Both the position numbers and the translations under genes were made by a program. Below the pieces are notes generated by a model. That model was not told the DNA's origin and made no database searches. It worked only from the letters and a program-made list of their open reading frames with translations. DNA of 64,000 nt from Neobacillus rhizosphaerae (GTDB lineage Bacteria > Bacillota > Bacilli > Bacillales > Cytobacillaceae), in contig NZ_CALBWS010000001.1 of NCBI RefSeq assembly GCF_937468385.1, positions 124,001-188,000 on the forward strand. Direction: 5' to 3'. Below are positions 33,796 through 42,216 of the stretch, one piece after another. The first letter of the stretch is position 1. Each line of letters begins with the position of its first letter.

Positions 33796-34702
33796 TGGTA
33801 TCACCCCCCGTTAATTCGAGGAACAAGTCTTCGAGCACTGGCATTTTTCGATTGATTTCAATAACCGAAACACCAGCTTCAACCAGTTGTTTATTCCATT
33901 CTGGTGTTTTCTTCTCATCGAACGCTGTCAAGATGGTACCATCCTCTTTTTCTTCAATTGTTGTCAATAAGCTTAAAACCTGTTTTCCTTTTTCAAAAGG
34001 AGAAAGGCGCCAAACCACTCGTTCCCGATTTTCAAGCAGATGCTGGACGGTGTCAACACGAATAATCGTCCCTTTTGAAATAATGGCTACCCTGTCACAT
34101 AGTAATTGTATTTCACTTAATAAATGACTTGAAACAAGGACGCTTAGCCCTTCCTTTTCTGCCAGAAAACGAATAAATTGTCTCATCTCTCGAATTCCTG
34201 CCGGGTCCAGTCCATTAGTCGGTTCATCGAGAATGAGCACCTTGGGTTCACCTAAAAGTGCTTGGGCAATTCCGAGTCGCTGCCGCATTCCAAGTGAATA
34301 GGTTTTTACTTTATCATGAATTCTTTCTGTTAAACCCACGAGTTCAGTTACTTCGCTAATTCGTTCTTCCCTTACCCCTTCAATCATCCGAGCAAAATGG
34401 AGAAGATTATTATAGCCAGATAAATATGGATATAATTCTGGATTTTCAACGATACAACCAAGGTTGCTCATTGCTTCCTGAAAATTCTCTTCAATATTGA
34501 ATCCACAGATGTGGATATCACCTGATGTTGGTTTGATAAGACCGACAATCATACGAATCGTGGTTGTTTTACCGGCACCATTTGGACCTAAGAAACCAAA
34601 TACTTCACCTTCTTGTAAATCAAAAGTTAACCCTTTAATGATTTCTCTTTTGCCAATTTCTTTTTTAATATTTTTAACAGATAATGTAATTTTTTTCTCC
34701 AT
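33788..34702 (-). CDS. ABC transporter ATP-binding protein (BcrA-like)
   Basis: A 304-residue ATPase with Walker A GPNGAGKT, signature YSLGMRQRLGIAQ, Walker B VLILDEP, D loop NGLDPAG and H-loop in SSHLL. The extra ~70 residues at the C-terminus resemble those of the bacitracin-exporter-type ATPases. ATG 34702 follows GGAGAGG; a longer frame to 34750 crosses that site. It overlaps the permease gene and lies directly after the SGNH hydrolase gene. The substrate is unknown. Confidence 0.9.
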   Translation of the reverse strand: MEKKITLSVKNIKKEIGKREIIKGLTFDLQEGEVFGFLGPNGAGKTTTIRMIVGLIKPTSGDIHICGFNIEENFQEAMSNLGCIVENPELYPYLSGYNNLLHFARMIEGVREERISEVTELVGLTERIHDKVKTYSLGMRQRLGIAQALLGEPKVLILDEPTNGLDPAGIREMRQFIRFLAEKEGLSVLVSSHLLSEIQLLCDRVAIISKGTIIRVDTVQHLLENRERVVWRLSPFEKGKQVLSLLTTIEEKEDGTILTAFDEKKTPEWNKQLVEAGVSVIEINRKMPVLEDLFLELTGGDTIE

Positions 34703-34715
34703 CGATTTCCTCTCC

Positions 34716-35492
34716 TTACCAGGTGAGCAATGAGGCCACTCTTTCGGCAATTAAACGATATCCTTTTGAATTTGGATGAAACTTGTCGGAATATAAATAA
34801 TCATTCACTCTTAATTCAAATAAGTCAAATGTTGGTACAAACACGATTTTAGGATAGATGGCACTTACTTCTGCACTATCATAATTCCATTGACGAACGA
34901 CCTTTGACATTTCTTTTCCCTGATCTAATTCAATAAATGGGTTATACAATCCAATGAAAAACACATTAGCATTGCTATTGTATTTGCGAATTTGGTCAAA
35001 AATAAATTTCAAGTTATCAAGATACTTTTTTTCAATCGTTGCAATTTCATCTGTTTTAAAATCTGATAATCCTTGACCCCCGCGGAACAAATCGTTGCCA
35101 CCAATCGTCACCAATACGATATCTGCCTTTTGAATCTGACGACCAACTTCAGTTTCCTGCACTTGACTTCGAAGTTGTTCAGATCTTTGACCAATAATTC
35201 CAAGGTTGGTAAGCTGCACTGGACGCTTTGTTTTATCCTTAATTTCATCAATTAAGTCACCGACATAGCCTTTTCCCGTTTCATCACCAGTTCCTCTAGT
35301 TAATGAATCACCTAATGCCACAATGGTTAATCCTTTTTTATTTTCGACCTTCTTGCTAACGGTCTTTGCCTCGGGAACTTTCTCCGGTTTTCCAGCATAA
35401 TATTCACCGACTGCCCAGCCAAGCCCGATAAGCCAGAGGAGGCAAAATAATACGGCTATGGCAGTTATCGAACGTATGACATTTTTATTCAT
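34716..35492 (-). CDS. Membrane-anchored SGNH/GDSL hydrolase
   Basis: A 258-residue esterase/lipase-like protein. An N-terminal anchor or uncleaved signal (about 6-26) is followed by an extracytoplasmic SGNH domain: block I IVALGDSLTRGTGD with the nucleophile Ser, block II Gly in NLGIIGQRSEQL, block III GGNDLF, and block V DKFHPNSKGY with the catalytic Asp and His. ATG 35492 lies 8 bases after AGAAAGGA. It sits 13 bp upstream of the ABC transporter genes on the same strand, so co-transcription is likely. Confidence 0.9.
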   Translation of the reverse strand: MNKNVIRSITAIAVLFCLLWLIGLGWAVGEYYAGKPEKVPEAKTVSKKVENKKGLTIVALGDSLTRGTGDETGKGYVGDLIDEIKDKTKRPVQLTNLGIIGQRSEQLRSQVQETEVGRQIQKADIVLVTIGGNDLFRGGQGLSDFKTDEIATIEKKYLDNLKFIFDQIRKYNSNANVFFIGLYNPFIELDQGKEMSKVVRQWNYDSAEVSAIYPKIVFVPTFDLFELRVNDYLYSDKFHPNSKGYRLIAERVASLLTW

Positions 35493-35616
35493 GAATGACA
35501 TCCTTTCTGGCCTTTTCTTTAATTTAATCATAGTTAAGATATGAAACAAACTTTCAACTCCTACATATTACTACAAATACTTTAAGGTTCGAAATTTCTT
35601 AACATTTCCAGGGATG

Positions 35617-35642
35617 ATAAAAGGAATCCACAAGTGGATTCC
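35617..35642 (-). terminator. Terminator after the 17-residue peptide frame
   Basis: Minus-strand perfect stem GGAATCCAC / GTGGATTCC with a two-base spacer, followed by TTTTAT. It begins three bases after the stop codon of the small frame and is separate from the hmp terminator 155 bases upstream of it. Confidence 0.75.
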
Positions 35643-35645
35643 AGA

Positions 35646-35699
35646 TTATGCTCGTACCCGATGATTCTTTCCTATTTGGATTGGACAACAGATCGGCAT
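35646..35699 (-). CDS. Possible 17-residue Cys-Cys peptide
   Basis: The reading frame is MPICCPIQIGKNHRVRA with stop. It has ATG, an AGGA about 9 bases upstream, and a perfect intrinsic terminator directly after the stop. It lies between terminators on both sides, so it would form its own short transcript of perhaps 120 bases; AT-rich TAAAAT lies about 40 bases upstream as a possible -10. The adjacent cysteines suggest metal binding, disulfide chemistry or a Cys-sensing leader, but nothing downstream would be regulated. Short length makes chance a real possibility. Confidence 0.4.
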   Translation of the reverse strand: MPICCPIQIGKNHRVRA

Positions 35700-35793
35700 A
35701 CCCTTTTTTCCTGATTTAAATGTCAAATTGGTATTTTATCCTACCTTAGCTAGTCATAGTAATTTATTTATGATAATTCATGATGAAAATCAC

Positions 35794-35826
35794 AAAAAAA
35801 GCCAGCTTTCTGTTGGAAGCTGGCTT
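35794..35826 (-). terminator. Intrinsic terminator of hmp
   Basis: Minus strand: AAGCCAGCTTCC pairs with GGAAGCTGGCTT-like arm (AAAGCTGGC) around a short loop, followed by TTTTTTT. Confidence 0.88.
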
Positions 35827-35834
35827 ACTGTTTC

Positions 35835-37049
35835 TTATTCTTCTAAATTCCCCTTAGGTCCAAAGAATTCAAAGTGAATTCTTTCTTCCCTAACTCCTAA
35901 TTCTAATAATGAGCGATTAACAGCTTTCATAAAAGGAACCGGTCCACAGAAATAAAAATCTGCATCCGTGATAGATAGTTTCTCTTTCAACCATTCGCGT
36001 GTTACATAGCCTTCAACATCAAAGCGATTGTTCCGTCGGTCCTCTTCAGTAGGCGAATCATAGAAGAAATAGGAAGTTACGTTTTCAAGCTTAGACAAAT
36101 CCTCTACTTCTCCTCTTAGTGCATGAACATTCCCATTTGCAGCTGCATGGACGAATGTAACACTACGTTCTGACTGAATTTCAACAATAGTTTTTAACAT
36201 GCTCATCATTGGTGTTAAACCTACTCCACCACTAAGTAACACAACAGGAGTATTTTTCTCCGTATCTAAAACAAAATCACCTGCAGGGGCACTTACTTTT
36301 AAAACATCTCCAACGTTCACACCATCATGTAAATAATTGGATACCATTCCATCAGGATTTGCGGTTCCTGCCTCTCTCTTAACACTGACCCGATAATAAT
36401 CCTTACCAGGAGCATCAGAGAGGCTATATTGGCGAATATGTGTGTACTTTTCACCTGCAATTTCTAGTTTAATACTAATATATTGACCCGGGATAAAATC
36501 AGCAATTCCCCTATTATCCTTAGGCATTAAGTAGAAAGAGGTAATAACATCGCTTTCGACCACTTTTCGGTCCACAACGAAGTTGCGGAATCCGTCCCAG
36601 CCTCCCTGCCTATTCGCCGCTTCATCATACATTTCTGCCTCAACACTGATAAAGGCATCAGCGATTACAGCATATGCTTGTCCCCAGGCATCAATGATTT
36701 CATCTGTTGCTGCTTCTCCTAACACATCCTTAATCGCTAATAAAAGGTGTTTACCAACAATTGGATAATGTTCAGGCTTAATTCCAAGACTTCTATGTTT
36801 ATGAGCAATTTGTTTTACCACTGGAAGAATCGCTTCAAGATTATCAATATACATGGCAGCGGCATATACCGTTCCTGCAAGTGCTTTTTGCTGTTTGCCT
36901 TGTTTTTGATTGGCATGATTAAATATATTTAATAATTCTGGATGGTTACCGAACATCAATTGGTAAAATCGAGTGGTAATTGTTTCTCCGTGTTTTTCTA
37001 GTACTGGTACCGTTGATTTAATGATTTCAATTGTTTTTTGATTTAACAA
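35835..37049 (-). CDS. hmp: Flavohaemoglobin (nitric oxide dioxygenase)
   Basis: A 404-residue enzyme that converts NO and O2 to nitrate using NADPH/NADH. The N-terminal globin domain (1-140) has the proximal His in IAHKHRSLGI (about 85) and distal-pocket Tyr and Gln. The FAD-binding domain has RQYSLSDAP (about 205). The C-terminal NAD-binding domain has LLSGGVGLTPMMSML and FYFCGPVPFM. TTG 37049 is the best start: AAGGAG ends 8 bases before it, and the product then begins LNQKTIEIIKSTVPVL, aligning with B. subtilis Hmp. A GTG at 37058 lies inside the ribosome-binding site. A palindromic operator is upstream. Confidence 0.95.
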   Translation of the reverse strand: MLNQKTIEIIKSTVPVLEKHGETITTRFYQLMFGNHPELLNIFNHANQKQGKQQKALAGTVYAAAMYIDNLEAILPVVKQIAHKHRSLGIKPEHYPIVGKHLLLAIKDVLGEAATDEIIDAWGQAYAVIADAFISVEAEMYDEAANRQGGWDGFRNFVVDRKVVESDVITSFYLMPKDNRGIADFIPGQYISIKLEIAGEKYTHIRQYSLSDAPGKDYYRVSVKREAGTANPDGMVSNYLHDGVNVGDVLKVSAPAGDFVLDTEKNTPVVLLSGGVGLTPMMSMLKTIVEIQSERSVTFVHAAANGNVHALRGEVEDLSKLENVTSYFFYDSPTEEDRRNNRFDVEGYVTREWLKEKLSITDADFYFCGPVPFMKAVNRSLLELGVREERIHFEFFGPKGNLEE

Positions 37050-37114
37050 ACTAAACACTCCTTGTGTGTTTTTACTATGTGCATAGTGATTATATGAAAT
37101 TTAACGCAATGGAT

Positions 37115-37132
37115 AAGTGATTTAAATCACTT
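37115..37132 (-). promoter_or_regulatory. Palindromic operator upstream of hmp (FNR/CRP-type)
   Basis: Perfect 18-bp inverted repeat AAGTGATTTAAATCACTT, 66 bases before the start codon. The half-sites GTGA-N6-TCAC are those of CRP/FNR-family regulators (Fnr consensus TGTGA-N6-TCACA). It does not match the B. subtilis NsrR site as well. Which regulator binds is inference. Confidence 0.6.
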
Positions 37133-37460
37133 TATGTTATATTTGAATAATTCGAGCTAGACCAATTATCCTGTTTTTTTATGAAACCGAAACATATTAC
37201 TGCTTTTTACCAAAGAGAAGCCACATTTCGAAAAATGACTATCATTCAGTTTCTTCCTCTTGCTTTTAACGTCTTTACTGACCTCAAAACTTCACAAAGT
37301 TTTCATTTTTCAACATGACAAATATAACTAGTAGGATAGTTTTCATTCTTGTATTGTTGAATCTAGTTCTAGACAATATGCCCTAGGTCATTATTTATGA
37401 ATAAACTTACATATTTAGTTGGCACTTTTAAGAGAATGCTACTGGAGGAAGAGGATAATT

Positions 37461-38309
37461 ATGAACAAAGCCAAAATTGCTTGGATTACCGACACAACGG
37501 CTTCGCTCAGCAAAGAATTTATTGAGCATCATCAAATACATGTTATTCCCTTGCACGTTGTCATTAACAATGAATTCTACAAAGAAACGGTTGATATTAC
37601 TGAACAGGAATTTTATCAACGAATGAAAGATGAAGAAGGGAAATTCCAAACCTCCCAGACGTCAATTTCGGACTTTGTGGATCTTTATAAGGAATTAAAG
37701 GAAAACTACGATTTTGGCATTGCCATTCATGCTTCTAGTTTGTTAACTGGTACCTATCAATCATCGGTCATGGCAGCTGAGATGGAAGGCTTCAAACTGT
37801 TTGCGATTGATTCACAAACAGGTTCTTTCCCACTGTCATTTTTAATAAAAAAAGGCATTGACCTAGTAGAACAAGGGCTTGATGTTAAAGAAGTGGTTAC
37901 ACAATTAAAGGGATTACGCGAACACACTCGATTGTATTTAGTTCCATCAAATCTAGATCAGCTTCAGAAAAGCGGTCGAGTATCCGGAGGTCAAAAAATA
38001 TTAGCTTCTCTTTTTAATATCAAGCCGATTTTATCGATTGAAGAGGGAGCAGCAAGGATTAAAGATAAAGTTCGTACCGAAAAAAAGGCCATAGCCTGGC
38101 TGGTAAATAAATTAAAAGAAGACCTTGAAACGAAAACGGTCAGCAAAGTAGCCATCGTCCATGCTAATGATCTTAAAAAAGCAACCGAGCTTGAAAAATA
38201 TATTAACGAAACACTTCCAAATTTAGAAACAGAAATCTTGATGCTAATAACCGTTGCCGGAGTCCATACAGGTGTTGGAACACTTGGACTTTCCTGGGTT
38301 TGTGAATAA
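37461..38309 (+). CDS. DegV-family fatty-acid-binding protein
   Basis: A 282-residue cytoplasmic protein of the DegV/FakB family. The N-terminal alpha/beta domain begins KIAWITDTTASLSKEF, includes the conserved TSQTS (about 65) and the lipid-head-binding segment IAIHASSLLTGTYQS. The C-terminal half has SGRVSGGQKILASLFNIKPIL, the other family signature. FakB proteins present fatty acids to the kinase FakA. ATG 37461 is preceded by GGAGGAAGAGG. The 320 bp before it (37141-37460) contains no gene I can support. Confidence 0.92.
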   Translation: MNKAKIAWITDTTASLSKEFIEHHQIHVIPLHVVINNEFYKETVDITEQEFYQRMKDEEGKFQTSQTSISDFVDLYKELKENYDFGIAIHASSLLTGTYQSSVMAAEMEGFKLFAIDSQTGSFPLSFLIKKGIDLVEQGLDVKEVVTQLKGLREHTRLYLVPSNLDQLQKSGRVSGGQKILASLFNIKPILSIEEGAARIKDKVRTEKKAIAWLVNKLKEDLETKTVSKVAIVHANDLKKATELEKYINETLPNLETEILMLITVAGVHTGVGTLGLSWVCE

Positions 38310-38329
38310 AAAACTAATATCGATGGCTT

Positions 38330-38358
38330 AAAGGCGCATGAAAGTTTATGTGCCTTTT
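38330..38358 (+). terminator. Terminator of degV-family gene
   Basis: AAAGGCGCAT pairs with ATGTGCCTTT (one mismatch pair) and is followed by TTTCATTTTTTT. Confidence 0.75.
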
Positions 38359-38466
38359 TCATTTTTTTAAAAAAATATTAAAAAAATGTTATTTTATGGT
38401 ACTATCAAAATATGATTGTACTCTTAATGCGATTGCTACTAATAATGTAGAAATGGATTGGTAAAG

Positions 38467-39054
38467 ATGAAGAAAAAGAAAAGAATGATATCAATACTTG
38501 GTTTTCTAGTGGCTTTAGGAGTGATCTATGTTGGCCTGCTGCAATTTAAAATAAGTCAGTATAGCCATGTGGAAGCACCAAAGAACGCAGATTATTTAAT
38601 CGTGCTTGGGGCAAGGGTGAAAGGTACTGTCCCTTCACTGGCATTTGCTAGCAGAATTAATGCAGCAGCTGCGTATTTAAAGAAAAACAAAGAAACACTC
38701 GTCATTGCATCAGGAGGAAAAGGTCCTGGAGAAGAAATTTCTGAGGCGGAATCAATCAAAAGAGAACTAGTAAAGCAAGGGATTGGAGAGTCGAGGATTA
38801 TTTTAGAGGATCGTTCCACTGATACCTATGAAAATATTAGTTTTTCAAAAAAGCTGATCCCACAAGATGCTAAGCTCGGACTTATCGTTACGAATAATTT
38901 CCATCTTTATCGAGCGATTTCAATTGCCCGTGATCAGGATTTAGTTGTGAATGGACTCCCGGCAAAGACACCATTGAAGGCTGTTTTTAAATCCTATACC
39001 CGTGAATATTTGGCGATTACAAAATTCTATTTGAAAAGATATCTCCTTGATTGA
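38467..39054 (+). CDS. YdcF/SanA-family membrane protein (DUF218)
   Basis: A 195-residue protein with an N-terminal membrane anchor (about 6-24) and an ElyC/SanA/YdcF domain. Family motifs: DYLIVLGARVKG, then ASGGKGPGEEISEAESIKREL, ILEDRSTDTYEN and IVTNNFHLYRA. Related proteins affect envelope integrity and undecaprenyl-carrier metabolism. ATG 38467 is preferred over the in-frame TTG at 38458; neither has a strong ribosome-binding site. Confidence 0.88.
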   Translation: MKKKKRMISILGFLVALGVIYVGLLQFKISQYSHVEAPKNADYLIVLGARVKGTVPSLAFASRINAAAAYLKKNKETLVIASGGKGPGEEISEAESIKRELVKQGIGESRIILEDRSTDTYENISFSKKLIPQDAKLGLIVTNNFHLYRAISIARDQDLVVNGLPAKTPLKAVFKSYTREYLAITKFYLKRYLLD

Positions 39055-39089
39055 ATGAAAGCTCGACCTCCAGTTCGAGCTCTTCATTC
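39053..39089. terminator. Bidirectional terminator between ydcF-like and GNAT genes
   Basis: The stem GAATGAA-GCTCGA / TCGAGC-TTCATTC lies between two convergent genes. The T tract on either side is short. Confidence 0.65.
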
Positions 39090-39094
39090 ATTTA

Positions 39095-39655
39095 TCACTT
39101 TATTTTTGCATATATACATGTATCACGAATTTCTTTGCCATCTGCAGAAATACCATCATTTTTTAAAATTCCTTCTAATACAAAACCTAATCGTTCAGGA
39201 ATAGCTTTACTTCTAATATTTCTTGGATCACAGCGAATCTCAACCCTTCTTGCTTTCAACTCACTGAAAGCAAAGTTCATGATTCCCTCTACTGCCTCAG
39301 TCATGTAGCCTTTTCCGGTATATCTCGTATCAATCCAATAACCAATTTCAAACTTTGGCACATCCCAGTTGATTCTATGTAAACCAGAAGAACCGATAAA
39401 TTCTCCAGTTTCCCGATTGAATATGTGCAGTCTTAAATCCTCTCTGATTAAAAACTTGGCGTGTGCGTCCCGAATATTTGCCTCTACATCCTGTTGTATT
39501 TGTTCTTTGTGTGCAAACGGCAGCCAAGGCTTCAGTTCATTTAATGATGCCTGTATTGCCTTATATACCGCTTTCCCATCTCCAGGCATTGGCTTTTGTA
39601 TGAACAATCTCTTAGTATAAAACTCTTCTGGAAAATCTAATAAAATGGGTTTCAT
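39095..39655 (-). CDS. GNAT-family N-acetyltransferase (RimJ/RimL-like)
   Basis: A 186-residue acetyltransferase. The N-terminal TKRLFIQKPMPGDGKAVYKAI is typical of the RimJ/RimL subgroup. The acetyl-CoA-binding segment is IGYWIDTRYTGKGYMTEAV (Q/RxxGxG/A-like) and the C-terminal part has CDPRNIRSKAIPERLGFVLEG. Members acetylate protein N-termini or small amines; the target here is unknown. ATG 39655 follows AGGGGGAAG. Confidence 0.9.
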   Translation of the reverse strand: MKPILLDFPEEFYTKRLFIQKPMPGDGKAVYKAIQASLNELKPWLPFAHKEQIQQDVEANIRDAHAKFLIREDLRLHIFNRETGEFIGSSGLHRINWDVPKFEIGYWIDTRYTGKGYMTEAVEGIMNFAFSELKARRVEIRCDPRNIRSKAIPERLGFVLEGILKNDGISADGKEIRDTCIYAKIK

Positions 39656-39844
39656 ATGTATGCTTCCCCCTTCTAAATAGTAAAAATTCGCTAAAATTCT
39701 TTGAATTCCTTTTTTTCTAGAAAATGAATAATGATCTAATCGCTGATAAACTTGCAGAAATCACTGTTAAAGTGGAATCGTCACTCTCTGAGTCCCATCT
39801 AAGTCTTTTTTTCTCACCCTCGTACACTCTTTTAGAGTAGAGTC

Positions 39845-39873
39845 AAAAAAAGACTCTTCCAGTATGGAAGAGC
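39845..39873 (-). terminator. Intrinsic terminator of proS
   Basis: Minus strand: GGGCTCTTCCA / TGGAAGAGTCT with a 3-base loop and a TTTTTT tail, 18 bases after the stop. Confidence 0.88.
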
Positions 39874-39890
39874 CCTGTCAAAAAGTTATT

Positions 39891-41321
39891 TTAGTATGCT
39901 TTTGCCCAATAAACCATTTGTTTCGCGTCTTTTCCGCAGCAAACACATTTATCTGAGACCTGTTCTTGCTCAAATGGGATACATCTTGATGTTGCTCCTG
40001 TATCTTCCTTGATTTTTTCCTCACAGGCTAATTCGCCGCACCACATCGCTTTGATAAAACCAGGTTTTGCTTCTAGGGTTTCTTTTAATTCCACAAGGTT
40101 TTCAGCAATTGATGTTCTCTCTTCACGATGCATTAATGCTTTGTTATATAAATTTGATTGAATGTCATCCAATAATTCCACAAGCTTTGTATCTAATTGA
40201 TCTAAAGGAACGATTACTTTCTCAAGGGTATCTCTTCTTACCAGCACAACCTGTTTATTTTCGATGTCTTTTGGTCCCACTTCAAGTCGGACTGGGATTC
40301 CCTTCATTTCGTACTCGTTGAATTTCCAGCCTGGCTTTTTATCACTTGCATCAATATTGACACGTGCAACCTGTCCAAGCGACTTCTTCAAATCATAGGC
40401 AAAATCAAGGACCCCTTCTTTATGCTGGGCAATTGGCACAATCATAACTTGTGTTGGTGCTGCTTTAGGTGGAATGACTAGGCCTCGATCGTCGCCGTGA
40501 ACCATAATTAAGGCACCGATAATCCTTGTTGTAAAACCCCATGATGTTTGATGCACATATTGCAGCTTTCCTTCTTTGTCGGTGTATTGAATTCCAAACG
40601 CCTCGGCAAATCCAGTACCAAAATGGTGAGAAGTACCTGATTGCAATGCTTTACCATCATGCATTAAGCTTTCAATCGTGAAAGTTGCTTTTGCACCTGC
40701 AAATTTTTCCTTCTCCGTCTTTTGCCCTTTTACAACTGGAATAGCAAGAATCGTTTCACAAAGTTCGGCATAAACATTCAGCATCTTAATGGTTTCTTCC
40801 ATGGCATCTTCATCGGTTGCATGCGCAGTGTGGCCTTCCTGCCATAAAAACTCTAATGTGCGAAGGAATGGACGAGTTGTTTTTTCCCAGCGGACAACGT
40901 TTGCCCATTGGTTATATAGTTTTGGTAAATCACGATATGAATGAATGATATTGCTATAATGTTCGCAAAATAGAACCTCTGACGTTGGGCGGACAACCAA
41001 TCTTTCTGCTAACGGTTCAGACCCTCCATGAGTTACCCATGCTACTTCAGGTGCAAAGCCCTCAACATGATCTTTTTCCTTTTGAAGCAAGCTTTCTGGA
41101 ATAAATAATGGCATATAAACATTTTCATGCCCAGTTTCTTTGATACGGTGATCAAGTTCATTTTTAATATTATCCCATAAAGCATATCCGTATGGACGGA
41201 TGATCATCGAACCGCGAACACTTGAATAATCAATTAAATCTGCTTTCGTAACTACATCTGTATACCACTGGGCGAAATCCTCGTCCATGCTAGTAACATC
41301 TTTAACAAATTCCTTAGCCAT
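39891..41321 (-). CDS. proS: Prolyl-tRNA synthetase, archaeal/eukaryote-like type
   Basis: A 476-residue class II synthetase of the shorter type without the bacterial editing insertion. Motif 2 is [27 protein letters not shown]. Motif 3 is [10 protein letters not shown]. The C-terminal zinc-binding-like Cys pairs ([12 protein letters not shown] and [18 protein letters not shown]) end in the conserved Tyr. Some Bacillus species carry both this and the bacterial type. ATG 41321 follows GAGGTG. Upstream is a proline-specific T-box, with an interspersed repeat between it and the gene. Confidence 0.95.
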   Translation of the reverse strand: MAKEFVKDVTSMDEDFAQWYTDVVTKADLIDYSSVRGSMIIRPYGYALWDNIKNELDHRIKETGHENVYMPLFIPESLLQKEKDHVEGFAPEVAWVTHGGSEPLAERLVVRPTSEVLFCEHYSNIIHSYRDLPKLYNQWANVVRWEKTTRPFLRTLEFLWQEGHTAHATDEDAMEETIKMLNVYAELCETILAIPVVKGQKTEKEKFAGAKATFTIESLMHDGKALQSGTSHHFGTGFAEAFGIQYTDKEGKLQYVHQTSWGFTTRIIGALIMVHGDDRGLVIPPKAAPTQVMIVPIAQHKEGVLDFAYDLKKSLGQVARVNIDASDKKPGWKFNEYEMKGIPVRLEVGPKDIENKQVVLVRRDTLEKVIVPLDQLDTKLVELLDDIQSNLYNKALMHREERTSIAENLVELKETLEAKPGFIKAMWCGELACEEKIKEDTGATSRCIPFEQEQVSDKCVCCGKDAKQMVYWAKAY

Positions 41322-41379
41322 TTTTGACACCTCATTATTTTTTTTATAAAAAAGCAAAAAATTTTCGACTTTGAGAATT

Positions 41380-41524
41380 GGCCAGCTTCAACGCCCAACG
41401 GCTAGTGTACTTCGTTCTACTCCCTGCGATAAGTCAACATCGGATCGCTATTGCTCTCCGTGTTTCCAATACTCATTCGAAGCGCTCCCGTCGATACGCC
41501 ACTAAACGGGCGCTTGTGCTTTTC
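41380..41524 (-). repeat. Interspersed palindromic repeat (~145 bp) between T-box and proS
   Basis: The segment is more GC-rich than its surroundings and has near-complementary ends: AAGCGCCCGTTTAG on the 5' side and CTAGCCGTTGGGCGTT on the 3' side of the minus strand. It has an inner GACGGGAGCGCTT stem. It resembles non-coding interspersed repeats scattered through many Bacillaceae genomes (from memory). No second copy occurs in this window. It would be transcribed in the proS leader. Confidence 0.65.
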
Positions 41525-41531
41525 TCAATAC

Positions 41532-41765
41532 AAAAAGGCCTTGATCCTAAAAAGGGACCAAGGCCTGGCGGTACCACCCTAAATTCATAAAGCCATTGCT
41601 TTATACTCTTTCCATGATAACGGACTTTATCCGCATGTATCTTCAATTTAATCCGATACAGAACTCGGAGGCAGGTTCAAATGACCGTCTTAAGAAACCT
41701 CGCACCAGTGGTTTCCTCTCTTGGTAAGACATTTTCAATTTACTAATCCCCGTCATTGTTTCAAT
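41532..41765 (-). promoter_or_regulatory. proS: Proline-specific T-box leader of proS
   Basis: On the minus strand, stem I carries the AG-bulge region AGAGAGG and the GGTGCGAG loop. The specifier loop reads GAA-CCT-GCC with the proline codon CCT at 41675-41673. The T-box core GGGTGGTACCGCC is at 41579-41567, and the terminator follows (41565-41537, arms GGCCTTGGTCC and GGATCAAGGCC, then TTTTT). Uncharged tRNA-Pro is expected to pair with both specifier and T-box and prevent termination. Confidence 0.95.
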
Positions 41766-41918
41766 AGTATTTTTGAAAATTATATAGTTCCCAAGTTCAA
41801 AAGTCAATTCTATCGTAGAAAATTTTTATCAATTGCCTCAAATACTCACCTTTCTCCTCTTTAAACTAAACAATAAGTAGGTTAAAATGCAAGTATTAGA
41901 AAAAACGGGGTGATGTGC

Positions 41919-42053
41919 ATGAAGAAAGATGAAAAGGATGAATTCGAGCAAGAGGAAGAAGAAAAAGAATTTTTACTTGATTACATCAAAATGCAAAATG
42001 AAGCCCTAAAGAGAATTTATAAAAATACACTTGATAAAGAAAAAGATAAATAA
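41919..42053 (+). CDS. Small highly charged protein, 44 residues
   Basis: The product starts MKKDEKDEFEQEEEEKEF, continues LLDYIKMQNEALKRIYKN and ends TLDKEKDK. It is a strongly acidic N-terminus followed by one amphipathic helix. There are no Cys residues and no membrane segment. CGGGG lies 8 bases before ATG 41919; an ATG two codons earlier (41913) is in frame. I do not recognise the family. It lies between the proS leader and the cupredoxin gene, transcribed alone. Confidence 0.6.
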   Translation: MKKDEKDEFEQEEEEKEFLLDYIKMQNEALKRIYKNTLDKEKDK

Positions 42054-42216
42054 CCTTTTCCCAATATTCTTCCTGAACAATTATCTTCAGTAAGATTCAT
42101 AAAAAATTCATATTAATCACGTAATATACAAATTTGAATTAGCTATTTGCATTTATAATACTCTTATGTTGTTTATTTTATTTAATCTATTAAATTCACA
42201 TAAGAGGAGCTATAAA

